This document shows, in pieces, positions 26,201 through 38,200 of a stretch of 64,000 nt of DNA (its first letter is position 1; each line of letters begins with the position of its first letter). A program made the translations under genes and the position numbers. The stretch comes from Gavia stellata (taxonomy: Eukaryota > Chordata > Aves > Gaviiformes > Gaviidae), in the NCBI RefSeq assembly GCF_030936135.1, contig NC_082611.1, forward strand, positions 7,083,001 through 7,147,000, written 5' to 3'. The notes beneath the pieces were generated by a model that had not been told where the DNA came from, did no database searches, and saw only the letters and a program-made list of their open reading frames with translations.

Positions 26201-29200
26201 ACGCATCAGGTGCGGTGTTTGCAGCCGGGGGAGCAGGGCAGGGCGCGATGCCCCAGAGTGTGGGTGCGAGGTCTGGCGTCTGCACCCACATGCCGGTGCT
26301 TGTGCTGTGGATTTTGGGTAACAAAAAGGGGGACTAAGGGCTGGGGTTCTTTTCTTTTTTTCCCCCCAAATTTTTGTCTAATTAGGGGAATAGATTAAGT
26401 TGAAAGGCTCTGGAAAAAATTGAAATGGAGGAAGGAAGAAACCCTATGGAAAAGTATGTTCAGCTGCAGCAGACAGGACACCGTTTGCTGATGCTCAGTC
26501 TCCTTTTTATGTCTTCCCAGTATGATCCTGCATTTAACACAACTCCCTGTCAGGACTTGCTCCAAGAAACCTTTCCCCATCCTCTCCTTGGAGGTTTGTA
26601 GTCATTGCTTTAAAACAAATGACTGCTTCTTCCTCGGCGTGCCCTGACACCGCTCCTGCGGGAAGCAGATGGGGGGGTGATGCTGTGCAGGTCACCTCTC
26701 CGGCTCTCTGCAGCCTCATCTGGAGCAGGGTAAAAACTCACGCAACTGCGTGTCTCCAGGGTGAATAAATATTGAGCCAAGTTGCCTTGGAAGGAAAGGG
26801 AGCCATTTGAAAACATCCACTCAAGAAACCAGCAGCAGATATAATCCCCGGCCGGACTAACGGCATCCGCGGCAGCACCAGCCGTGGGTCCAGGCGAGGC
26901 AGTGGAGAAAATGGGTCCTCCTGGAGAGCTGCCTGCGGCGGGTCCCGCTCAGCCCTCGCTCCGTGTAGCGACTTTACCGTACCAACGATTTAAACATCAA
27001 CCACGGACTTTACTGCAGTAAAGACAAGGCGCATCGAAGAGCTGTTCAACAAACTAAACTAGGGAGGAGGATGCAAGGGGAGATCGCAGTGTGTTTGTCT
27101 TATTATTGTTTTTTCCTCCTGCAAGGGGAGCAGGCGTGTGACAGGGACCCTCACGTGGCATCGTTCCTGTGCCAGGATGCGCTGATATTTCAGCAGGACG
27201 GACATCATATGACCAGGACCCGGAGCAGCCTGTCAGTGCCTTCCGGTAGCATTTGGAAGTGCTGATTCAGACTCAGTGCAGCCCCTCCGAAAAAGTAGCG
27301 CCGCCGCCTCGTGAGGCTCCATTAAAATCAAAGGAAGATGCTGTGCCGTTTCCCAGCCTTGCTAAGGAGACACCGCACAAAGTCACCACCAGAGGACAAA
27401 GGAAAAGGCTCCAAATGCAAAAGCTTTTCTTTTAGAGATAACTTTGGTGCGTTTTTATTTTTTTCCACCTGTCTGGGCTGTGGCGAGAGGCCAGCGGCTG
27501 CTGTTACGCTTTCCAGGAAATTCGTGGACGTTGCAGTGACCCAGTGACGGGGTGGAGAGAAATCAATATTCCTCTTACAGATAGCTGCTGTAGGAAGAAA
27601 AACATCTAGCAAAGAGAAATACACTGATGTCTTCAGCTCCCCTAAAGCAGAAAAGCATTTAGGCAGCCAAAAATGGCAGGCGAGGACCTGTGGGTCCGAG
27701 CTGGAGCGGTGGAGGAGGAGGAGCAGTCGGCCAAGCAAGGCGTTGGCAGCCGGCTCCAGGGAGGGGGGAGCACCACCGTGAGCTAAAGCTGGATGTTCAC
27801 AGCTAGTTTAGGATCCAGCTGTAATTTTAACAGCTGGTTCTGTCAAGCTGCCTTCAGCATAGCTCTAATCCAAGCTTCTATAATTAGCCAAAGAGCAGCA
27901 GCTCTTGCGTGAAGAGTAAAGCAGCAGCGATGCTCGTTGCAGGGGAGGCGGAGTGGCGTGGGAGTGAGCCTTACCAAAAGGGGTAAAGGCTGGCCCGTGA
28001 AATTTTAAACTGGGATTTGGTCTTTTTTTTTCCTCCATGTGAGCACTTAGGGCAAAATGTTTGGTTATTTTTTTTTCCCCTCCAAAAAGCACGTCTAAGA
28101 AACATTGTTTCATTTTGCATCATCCTTAAACAGAAATATTTACATTTGTCAACTCAAATCAAAAACATTTCATTTGTGGTCAATTTGAGGTCAGTTGTGT
28201 TTGCTGAACTCAGACAGTTTCTCATGGGTGAGATGGTCTGAGACCCTCCTGCCCCTGGATTCCCTTGGTGGCTGAATGCACTGCCTGTGTTTTGGGATGT
28301 GCTTTGGATGCTCCCTGGAGATGCCCCGAGCTGTTGTGCCCCTGGGAGAGTCAGTCCACCTGGTGAGTATAGGCTATAAGATCAGTAAGTGTATGAAACA
28401 CCCCAGCTATAACTAGTATGAGTCACTCCTGTCCTTGAGCTTTCCCTATTTGAGGTCAATCAACTTGAAATACTATATTTTGACATTGCTTAGGCTGCCA
28501 GTTCCTGTAACCTTGGGTGTTTACAGTCAATAAATGGATCTATACTAATTGGAGGGAACTAAAGAGAAGTATCAGGCTGGTTCTCCATGTTTTTGATAAC
28601 AAACATTTAAGGAAAGGATAGGGATACCATCGCTTTCTATTTCTAATGGTTTATGAAGGTAGTTCTCGGTGCCCTGGATCTCCTGGTGTTTCTCGGTGTT
28701 TTTATACTGTGCACGTTCATGTTCCCCATGTAGTGACACAGGACCAAAAGGCTGGTGCATCTTTCTTCTGCTAATGAGAAGGGAGAGACTAGGAAGCAAT
28801 ATGATAACAAAGTACATGGGAAAGGCTGGCTTCATGGCAACTCGTCCTAGCCTAATTAAATTTCTATTAAAGAAAGATCCATTTTACGTTGGAGACCTGC
28901 ACAGGGCCAGGCAATTTCTGTCTCTCACCAGATGAAGAACATTTTTCCGGAGTGAGGTCATGTCTTTTTCTGGAGTTTGCCAAAGATGTAGTTGAGCCTT
29001 AGATCAAACTCAACCGAGAAGCGCGAGCGTTTGCTGATGTATCTTTCTGACCGACACCAGCCCGTCTTCATCTGCATTTTCCCCCTGTAGCGAGCTCACC
29101 TGAGTTTTCACCTTGAAATCTCCGATGCAGCAGTGAAATTGGGCTGGGAGGTGCCTCCCCAGCTGACTAAATAGGACTGGTTTTAAAAACATGGCTGCAG

Positions 29201-32200
29201 TTGAGGTGCACACACAGCAGCTACCTAGATGAGCCAGGTCTGTTTTCATAACCAGAGCAGCCCTTGAGGGAAGTGATTGTGTGGCACGTCAGTAACAAAC
29301 AGTATGTCCCCAAAATACCTAAAAGACAAGAAGGCTGCTCAGTGGGGTGTGAACTTCAAACTTTCATGCGTTGCAGAGGCTGGAAGAAGACATTTTAGCG
29401 TAGCAAAGTCAATGGGAGTTTTGGTCAATGATTTATTCTGGCTAGAATTTAGCCTTGATTTATATAATTACAGGAGTTCATGAAGTGGGATCGCACTGCT
29501 CCAGGGAACAGGGGGTGATAGTTTTATGTGCAAATTGCCTCATGCAACCTGGAGGTTGAGGCTGCGCTGCTGAACGCCCCTCCCTTGATACCACAGCTGC
29601 CGGAGCATCCTATGCGAGCTGATTTCTGGGACAGCTATAAAACCAGCAGCCGGGAAGGGAATGAGTCCTAAATTAAAAAATTCTCCATTCCCGTCATAAA
29701 GCAATAGCTTTGACTGTAAATGTGTTGAACACTCAATAATAGATGATCAGGAGCTGTTAGCACCCCAGCAGATGTGCTTGAAGCCATTTGGATTTCTCTT
29801 CCAAAGCAAACAAAGGAATTTTATGTGCGTGCAAGGACAGGTTTCCATGATTTATGGTTGTACGGCAATGCTGCTTACGTGGGGGGAATGCTTTATTCCG
29901 GGATGCCCCAGAGAGAGGGTCCTAAACCCGTCTGAAGTCGGTGGCGACTCCTCTGCTGACTTGTGTAAAGCTCTGTTGGGGGATTAAATTAACGTCATCC
30001 TTGCTTGGATGGATCTATGTGAGCAGCTGCCTAGGCTGAGATTTTATTTAATGGTGTGGGTAAGAAACCCATCTAAAATTATTCAGGGCTTGGAGGATAT
30101 CTTAGCCTGATCCCATAGCTGTGGTTTAAGGCTCTGCAGGATGCCTGTAAGAAATCCAGACCTTCAGGTGGTTCCTGGCGCTTTGCGGTTGTTTCGAGCT
30201 GAAGCCTCAGCAGCACATGGGTTGGCATAGCCCATCTGCAGTGCACGTTGAGGGTGTAAAGGCTCTCCATCCCCAAGTCTTTCGGTGTCTCACCTCTTTG
30301 CTTTCTCTATAAAAGTCGTCGTGGTTGCATGTGAGGCTGTAGGTGGGTTCTCCCTCACCCTTCAGAGGTCCAGGCAGGACCAGCTCTGTGTGTGGGCAGC
30401 GTTGGGCAGGGGTGGGTTAGATATGGGATGGCAGCAGCTCCTCCAGGTGCTGAGTGAGAAAGCTGCAGTACCTCTTCCCGTGCAGCTTTTGTGCATGTAA
30501 CTTGCAATGGCTGCAGCAAGGACTTTTCGGGGTGTTTGTGTCTTGCCCAAGGAGCATCCTGGTCTCTGGTTTGCGAGTGGTTTTGCTCTCAAACTTCAGC
30601 TTCTGACAGCGCGCTGCTGTACGGATATTATTATGGCTTAGTACTGTGTGCCTGTCCTTCAATGTTTTCTTGCCCAGCTTTGCAGCTAAATCAGGCTTTG
30701 AGTGCATTCAGTGCTGGTAAATGGGAAAAGCATCGCACTGGGAACCTCTCAGCTTTCCTCTGCCTTTTTATAATAAAAGACAGGCTTCAAAAGATCAAAA
30801 CCTGAAGGCTATTTACCTGTAACTGGATTTTTTTCTCTGAGCAGCCAGCAGCTCCCAGGTGGGCATGTGGGGATGCCACTTGAAGAGGAAGCATTTGATT
30901 TCCAAGTAAAATTAGATTCCACATTCAATTCTCAGTAACGCACGTGCAAGACTTCCAGTAAAGACATTTTCTGTAGCAGAGGGTTTTAACGTCTCCCAGC
31001 AGATACAATCGAATTGCACTGCAGCAGCCAGCTACTGTCTTATCTTTAATATGTAAACACTTGCTCAATAATTAAGTTACCATGGAAGTTGTACTCTATC
31101 GATGGTCAATTATAAGATAAATTGGTAAAAGGGAGGATGTGGCTGGGTTCCCTATGGTGCACACCAGACCTGATATGCCTGCAGCAGTCAGGTGAAGACT
31201 TGGGAATTGCAGGCTTCGGTGTTTTCTCCTGATATTCGCTCCCATGCAGCGTTTTCAGGGGAGGCGAGTGCTCACTGGGAGATCAAGAATCACCCTACTA
31301 AAAGGTGTCTTTTTCTCTGGCGAGTGTCCTGTGCACCACCTTACCTTGCAGTTGCTTGCCCAGAGGTGGTCACCTCCTGCTACCTTGATTTCCCACCTTT
31401 CATCGCGCTGACGGCTTCCCCGCGCTCCGCGGAGGCACCTCGTGTGTCTCGTTTCTGCTGCACTCAGTCGGCGCAAGGGGCGATGTGATCCCATCCGAGA
31501 TACCTTCTGGGAGTATGAATGACTGTATTAATGTCTTTGTCACCTGAGAGCTACTCTGTAGGGAATCATAACATGTGATTAAAGAAACCAGTTAAAAACA
31601 GCTTAGGAAGCTGGATTAGGTACATGATCTCTTATTATGGCCCCTTTTAGCTGACAAGCCGGTGAAAGAAGGGGGGTCTGGATTATGCCGGGAAACATCA
31701 GACCTGACGGGAGTGTTTTCTGACTGTTAGGCTTAGTGGTGTCATGTACGATTTTAATCACATTTAAATAGTGGCAAACATCACAGGCTTAATGGATTTC
31801 AGCTTTATTATTGGGGCTTTGCTTAGAAGCAATTTGGATTTTCAGCTGTGAGCCAGCGATGCAAGTGTATTCACGATGACATTAAAAGGGACTGGAAACG
31901 CAGGGACTGACCTTGCATTTAAATACCACATGCCTATATATGGGGACAGACCTAATCTTCTTTCCATCAACCTCAGGACCTCGATGTGTTGTTAAGCTCA
32001 GCCCCATGTTTTTTCCATAGAGATGATATATTTGGCTCCATTTCACGCATTGATCCCAGCAGCTGGGTAGCTGACTTTTTCCATTTCAAAGGCTTTGTTG
32101 CTCAAGATGAAGCAAGATGGCAATGTCTTTTGCAGTGATCTGGCACGTTTGTTTTCCGTGCTTGGCTTCAACCTCGAAGTTGTTCTAAGGATGGTCTAAA

Positions 32201-35200
32201 ATGGTCTCTGTCCTCTGTTTTAGGTGGCATGGGTTGCTCTCCTTGACCTTCCCATGGTGAGGCTTTGTCTTGGCTGTGCAAGTTTTGGGTGATTTGGCTA
32301 GAGGGAAAACAGTCACTGGGGACACTGACATCTGTATTTCTACAGAGCCACAGTACTGCCTCCAAATCTGATCTCTCTGAGTGGCTTTTTTACATTGTGG
32401 GAGAAGACGCCTTGCAAGACATCAGTATTGAAGATGGTTTTGTAAAACACGCTTGACTTTGCTGGGAGGATTGGTAATGGGAGACAACCTTGTACGTCTG
32501 ACTGTCTAAAGCTGTCAGGGATGAAAGTCACCATTTCGTGACCGTTGGTCATTGAGGTCAGTTCAACTGGTTGGTGCTCCCAGTCCTGCATGAGCAGGAA
32601 GAGGGGGAAAAGGGGAACATCAATGCTTTTCAAGTTCCCCTTAGGAGTAGCATGTGGCATTGTTCCCTTTATCAGTAAAGAGAAATGTATGTGTTCCTAC
32701 TGCCTTGTGTTTTCTGTGCCACCTAAAACCACCGACCTAAGGTTTCAGGTACTTCTAGCTCTGAGCTGAGCATTAATGATGATGTTTTCCCTTAGAAGGC
32801 CAAGGAGATGTCTGTAAGGTGTTATCACAATCATCTACTAAATCCTGGCTTTCTCTCTGATGTAGCCATTCAAGCACTAATTGCCTTTGATTAAGTCAAT
32901 CATTTGCAGAGTGAGTGGGTTAATTGGGCATTGTGGAAGCAATCAATCTAATGAGCTGCTTGCATCCATAGCTGAGGCTACAATGCAGCAGGACAATAAT
33001 TGTTTTATGAGCTCCTGGAAGGCAGCAGAGACAGACTGGATAGCAACAGGAAACCCTTCTCTGCAAAGTGGCCTTTAGGAAAGGTAATTTGCATGCTAAG
33101 TGCTCATTAGGAGAGGACTGATTGATTAAGAGCTGGAAAATTCTCACCTCCAAAACATGTGTGCATGAGAAAATGGTTGGTGTTTGTGTTGGGGTGCGGG
33201 CACATGGGAGGTCTTGGGCTCCTTTGCCTGGCTGGGTGAGAGATGTGTTGTCTCAGAGGGGGATAAAGAGTTGTCTTAAGGGGGATGAAGGGAGATCACT
33301 CCCTTCTCACTCCTGTGCGGGAGTGTGCGGTGACACATGCCAGGCACCCATCCTTACTTAAGGTGCACCAAGAGCTTAACTCCCAGGTGCCCTTCTAGGT
33401 GCAAAGAGACTGGTTTGCAGGACCACCAAACACATTCGCTCCTTGCTGAGGCTTTCATTTCCAAAGCACTGAACTGTACTTGAGGAGTAGCAGCTCTTGG
33501 TGGCTCCTCACCTGGTCTGCGCAGGAGAAGACCTGGGGGAAAGGATGCCCATCTCATCAGCAAGCCTCTGAGGTCCCCTCTGCCTCCTGCACGTGTGGAT
33601 GCTGACATCTCCAATCCGCCTGTATCTGCACTGCTGAACGTGTAACCAGCAGGAAGCGTATTTATCCGGAGATGACTGCAGAATTATTTTCAGGGAAGTT
33701 ATAAGCTCCTCAGCACAGCTGCAGACAGGGGGAAAAAAAACACCAAAACAAAAGCTGCTGGTGCTGTGCAGTGGAGCAGGGGAGTGGTTGCAGCCTTGAC
33801 TGCAAGCTCTCAGTTGTCTGACATGCCTTAACACCTCATACAGGGACTACCTTTTGTATGGGGAAGGTGAGTTTGTCTCTGGACAAACAGTGGTGTTTTC
33901 ACTCCATGAGAAAATTTAGTATTCCTTTTTTTATAATTTTCGATTGGAATGCAAATGCTTAAAAAAATTCAAGTTGAAGTCATTGAAATGTTTTGCTTTG
34001 GTGGTGGCTGAATGCTACAGGAAGAAATACTACAACTTACAGCAATTGAACCAAACAATTTACACTGACACAGCCAAACAAGAGGTGTGCAGTTCTTTTT
34101 GCAACACTATTCAAAGTCCAGTCCGTAGAGGAACCTTAGAATATGTCACCTACTCCATCCAGCCCTCTGACTATGGACAGCATGGTTTATTTCAGAGGAA
34201 ATATCCTTCAGATTCTTTGTTTTAAAAGGAGGTTGTGACATTTGGTGTCAGTGGTAAAGCAGGATGTCAGGCATTCGCCACTCAGCTGCTGCAAATAATT
34301 ATGCAATTCCTTAACCTCGCAGAAAAACTGGCACATCATCTCCAGTAAGTACCTATCTACCGTTCTGGTTTAATTAACATCTTACAATGTTAACATAGCA
34401 GGCTGCTTGGCTTCTGACATACAGAGAAGTGGTGATATATACCCTGCAATTTTAGCAGCGAAGCGATGTAGTTGTATTTAAATCTTCTCCAAAGCTCTGA
34501 GTTGGGGTCAAAGCACTTTGACTGCTTAGAGGAAAGAAAATCTACTTCTGTAGATGGAGATGCCCTGCCCAAACTCTAGGAAAATGTGATTGCTCTTGGT
34601 TTACACGCACAAGTAATTTTTTTCTCCTATTTCAGCCTCCCATGCTTTGTCTTGCAGTGAGACAAGAAACAACACAGTGATGCATTTGGGCTCGGGTATG
34701 GTATTGGCTCTGTTGCTACGCTCGGTTTTGGATACACTAACAGGTTTCTCCTAAAAGCCTTGGACCAGACCTGGTTTTACCACTGCTCCAGAAACGTCAT
34801 GGAAACAAGCAGTTCTGATGCCTCCGTTTCCAGGTGAAATTGCAAAATAAAGCACCATAGAAACTGAAGAGCAGATGTGCTTTAATTCCAAGTTTATAAT
34901 GCTTTACTTGGAATGAGCAAAAGTGAAGTCCTAGCATGTATTTTTTTTTTTTTTTTGCGAGCCAGTGGATCTGATTGTCCTCCTCACAGGAGGGTTTTTC
35001 TTCTTTTCTGAGAACAAAGGCTTAAACTGAAAGAGTAATTTTGGGTACTTCCTATAATCCACATTCTCAGAGACCAAAACCCCCATCATCAACTAAGCAC
35101 CATGACGGCTTTCTGAGGTGAGGAAGTGGCAATATCCCTCTTCTTAAAAAATGGGGAACTTGAACAAATTGCTGGCGGAAGTTGGATGGAAAGATGGTGT

Positions 35201-38200
35201 CTACATCGGATTGTCTCGATAGAGAATCCTCTCTCTTGCTTTCTCTGCGGCTTCTCGGATGGCAAGAAAGCTGGGCTAGACTGGAGCACCCAATCGGTCC
35301 TGCTGTTTTCAGGTGTTTGGCTTGGAGGAGCTCCAGCCACCAGCTCAGCAGAGCTGACACAAGGCCATGCAGTGTCTTCTCTTTGGTCAACCAATGTGGT
35401 GACCCTGTTTTCTTTGCCCTGCAGAGTTTTAGCTGCGGTGATGAAGTGAGTGTGGAAGTGGCAGTTCCTCATTTTACCTTGGAAACTACGTTAAGGGGTC
35501 AGAAATACCCATTTGGGCTGTGTGATTTCAGGTTATGTTACGTGCTGTTTGTTGGCTAACTTTGTCACAACGGCTTGGTGGGATTTTTGGAAGTGTCGCA
35601 GGTTTGTGCCAGAACTGCCTACAAAAGCAAGCAGTTTGTTTTAATTCTTGGCAGGCAACTGAAGTGATGCAGAAAACTTGACATCCGAACAGAAGCAGTG
35701 TTAGCAACGTGAGAGTGACATTTCTGAAGGGTGCCCGTAGGTGCTGTCCAGCGGGTCTTCACCAGGTAGTCCTTTCTGCAGTCACGGTTGGGTGCTGGTT
35801 GATCAAGTGGGGTGATGACAGGCGGCTGCATCCCTCGTTCTGTGTCTTGGGAGAGGAAGGAAATGTGTTGGTGACATGAAGCTGTCTGGTCCAACACCAG
35901 CAATCAGCAAGTGTTGTGGGGCTAGTGGTCACTTTTGCTTCAATAGAAGCAGAACAGCCCTCATGAAGGTCTGAATTTGGCCGTATATCTCTAAAGACGA
36001 AGCTGTTGCTAAGGTAGCGCAGCCCACAGAGACAAGGAGGAGACGGTTTAGTTCTCCGACTCTGATGCGCTCCGGTGCGAGATCTGTTTCCCTGTTCAGC
36101 CTCCTGCGGTTTTGTTTCTCAACACCTTCTCTAGCTGTTTTCACAATCCTTTAGATCAGGACGTTGAGGACACGTCTCGCTGACATGCTGTTTGCCTGGG
36201 GAACCTGGACAAGTTCATGTTGGGTTCAAGTCCGGTTCATTGTGTTTTGCACTGATCAGTGTTGACAGGGGTGCAGGCAGCAGGTTTGGGCAGAGCAGAG
36301 GAACAGCTCCCGAGGACACAGCCCTGGAGGAAGGAAGGAAGAAAAAGAAAAGAAGCAAGCGAAGGATTTATGAAAATCTGTACCAAAGTACAGTGAAATT
36401 AGCAGCTGGCTTTGTCAGAGCAGGCAGGTGCTCTTTTGCAGAGGTGATCGGTCTGGGAAGAGCCAGCATGTGAACCACGGAAAGGGATAACACTTAGTGT
36501 TGTGTTGGGTTTTCTTTAATTCTTCCTTGGGGTGGAATTTGGATACTGTGTTTTGCCACAAAAGGTTGAAAAGAGATCAAAATGATGAAACGTCCCTATG
36601 TAAGAGGGCAGGGAAAGATGGATTTCTAGCCTGACTTTGACACTGGCTTACAGCGTTGTCCTGGGCAGCTCACCAAACCTCTCTGGGCTTCCCTCTCTTT
36701 GTGTGTAACCGTTATGATGCCCATCTGCCGGGGGTAAGCGTTAGGAGGACTTTACAGATTTGCAATTATTTGAGATCCTCTTTGGGGAAATGCAGAGTAA
36801 TTTTATTCTTCATCCCTTAAGTGTTAAGAAAGATCACGAAAAATATATTGTGGAGGGGAACAACTTTAATAAGGAATGCCTGCAGCATCCTTCGCCATTC
36901 AGGTATTCATAATGAAAGACTTGAGATGAACGAATGCATGAGACCCACAGCCAAGACTCATGGAGCTGAGCTGCTCTGACGTGTAGCTGCCGAGAGCTCA
37001 GCTCTATGCCCAGCACTCTGCTGAACCGAGCAAACCCCAGGCAGGGATTTCTGAAGGAAAAGATCGCCTTTCCTTCTGCATCACCTTGCATTTGCATTTG
37101 GAGATGTCCCTGTCCTCCTCGCGTTGTCTCCTCTCTCTTTTTTGATGCTGCTGTCCTTTCCTCCAAACCCAGCTCTCTCCAGCCCCCTATGAGATGTTAG
37201 TGTTGCCCAAATGTCAGGCACAGAGAGGCGGCAGAGAGGCTCTGAAGCCGTCTCTGATGTTTAGTGGAGTGAATAGAAATGGGTTTTGAAGTACTCTCCT
37301 GTTGCTCGAACTGGCTTGGCATTAAAAATCGGCACCCTTCAGAGAATCATAGAATGGTTTGGGTTGGAAGGGACCTTAAAGATCACCTAGTTCCAACCCC
37401 TCTGTCACGGGCAGGGACACTTTCTGCTAGACCAGGTTGCTCAAAGCCCCGTCCAACCTGGCCTTGGACACTTCCAGGGTTGGGGCATCCACAGCTTCTC
37501 TGGGCAATCTGTTCCAGTACCTCACCACCCTCACGGTGAGGAATTTCTTCCTCCTATCTAATCTAAATCTACCCTCTTTCAGCTTAAAGCCATTACCCCT
37601 TGTCCTATCACTACAGGCCCTTGTAAAAAGTCCCTCTCCAGCTTTCTTGTAAGCCCCTTCAGGTGCTGGAAGGCTGCTATAAGGTCTCCCCGGAGCCTTC
37701 TCTTCTCCAGGCTGAACAACCTGTTCTCTTCTGGAACAGAAACCGCCTGTCCTTGGTTTCTAAACTGCATGCTTTGAGAGCAAGCTGCTTAACATTTTGT
37801 CATTCGAGAGCAGTTGGCAATTGCCAGCCGTCAGAGCCCAGGCAGCATCTCTGCCTCGCATTAAGCAAATCTTGCGTTTTATAAACGTATCAGATGGGCA
37901 TCACCTCCTGCCTGTCTGTCTCCTGTCAGAGAGACTTTATTCCTGTTCAGCTCCTCACGTATAGCCTGCTATAGGGTACCTAGCGTTTTTGCTGATACGA
38001 GCCTGGCAGTAGCAGCATCTGACTGAATCAGTCAGAGCTTTGGTTCCCCGGCAATAATTCCTCCCACGGCGGTGATCGGAGTGCATCAGCCTGGGCCTTT
38101 CCCGCGCTGTTGTCGCTGCCCTTGGCTGGGGCTCGGTGGCTTTCTTGTCTGCTTCCCCTTGCTCAGACGTTGAATAATCCTGTTCGCTGTGCGTTGTTCT

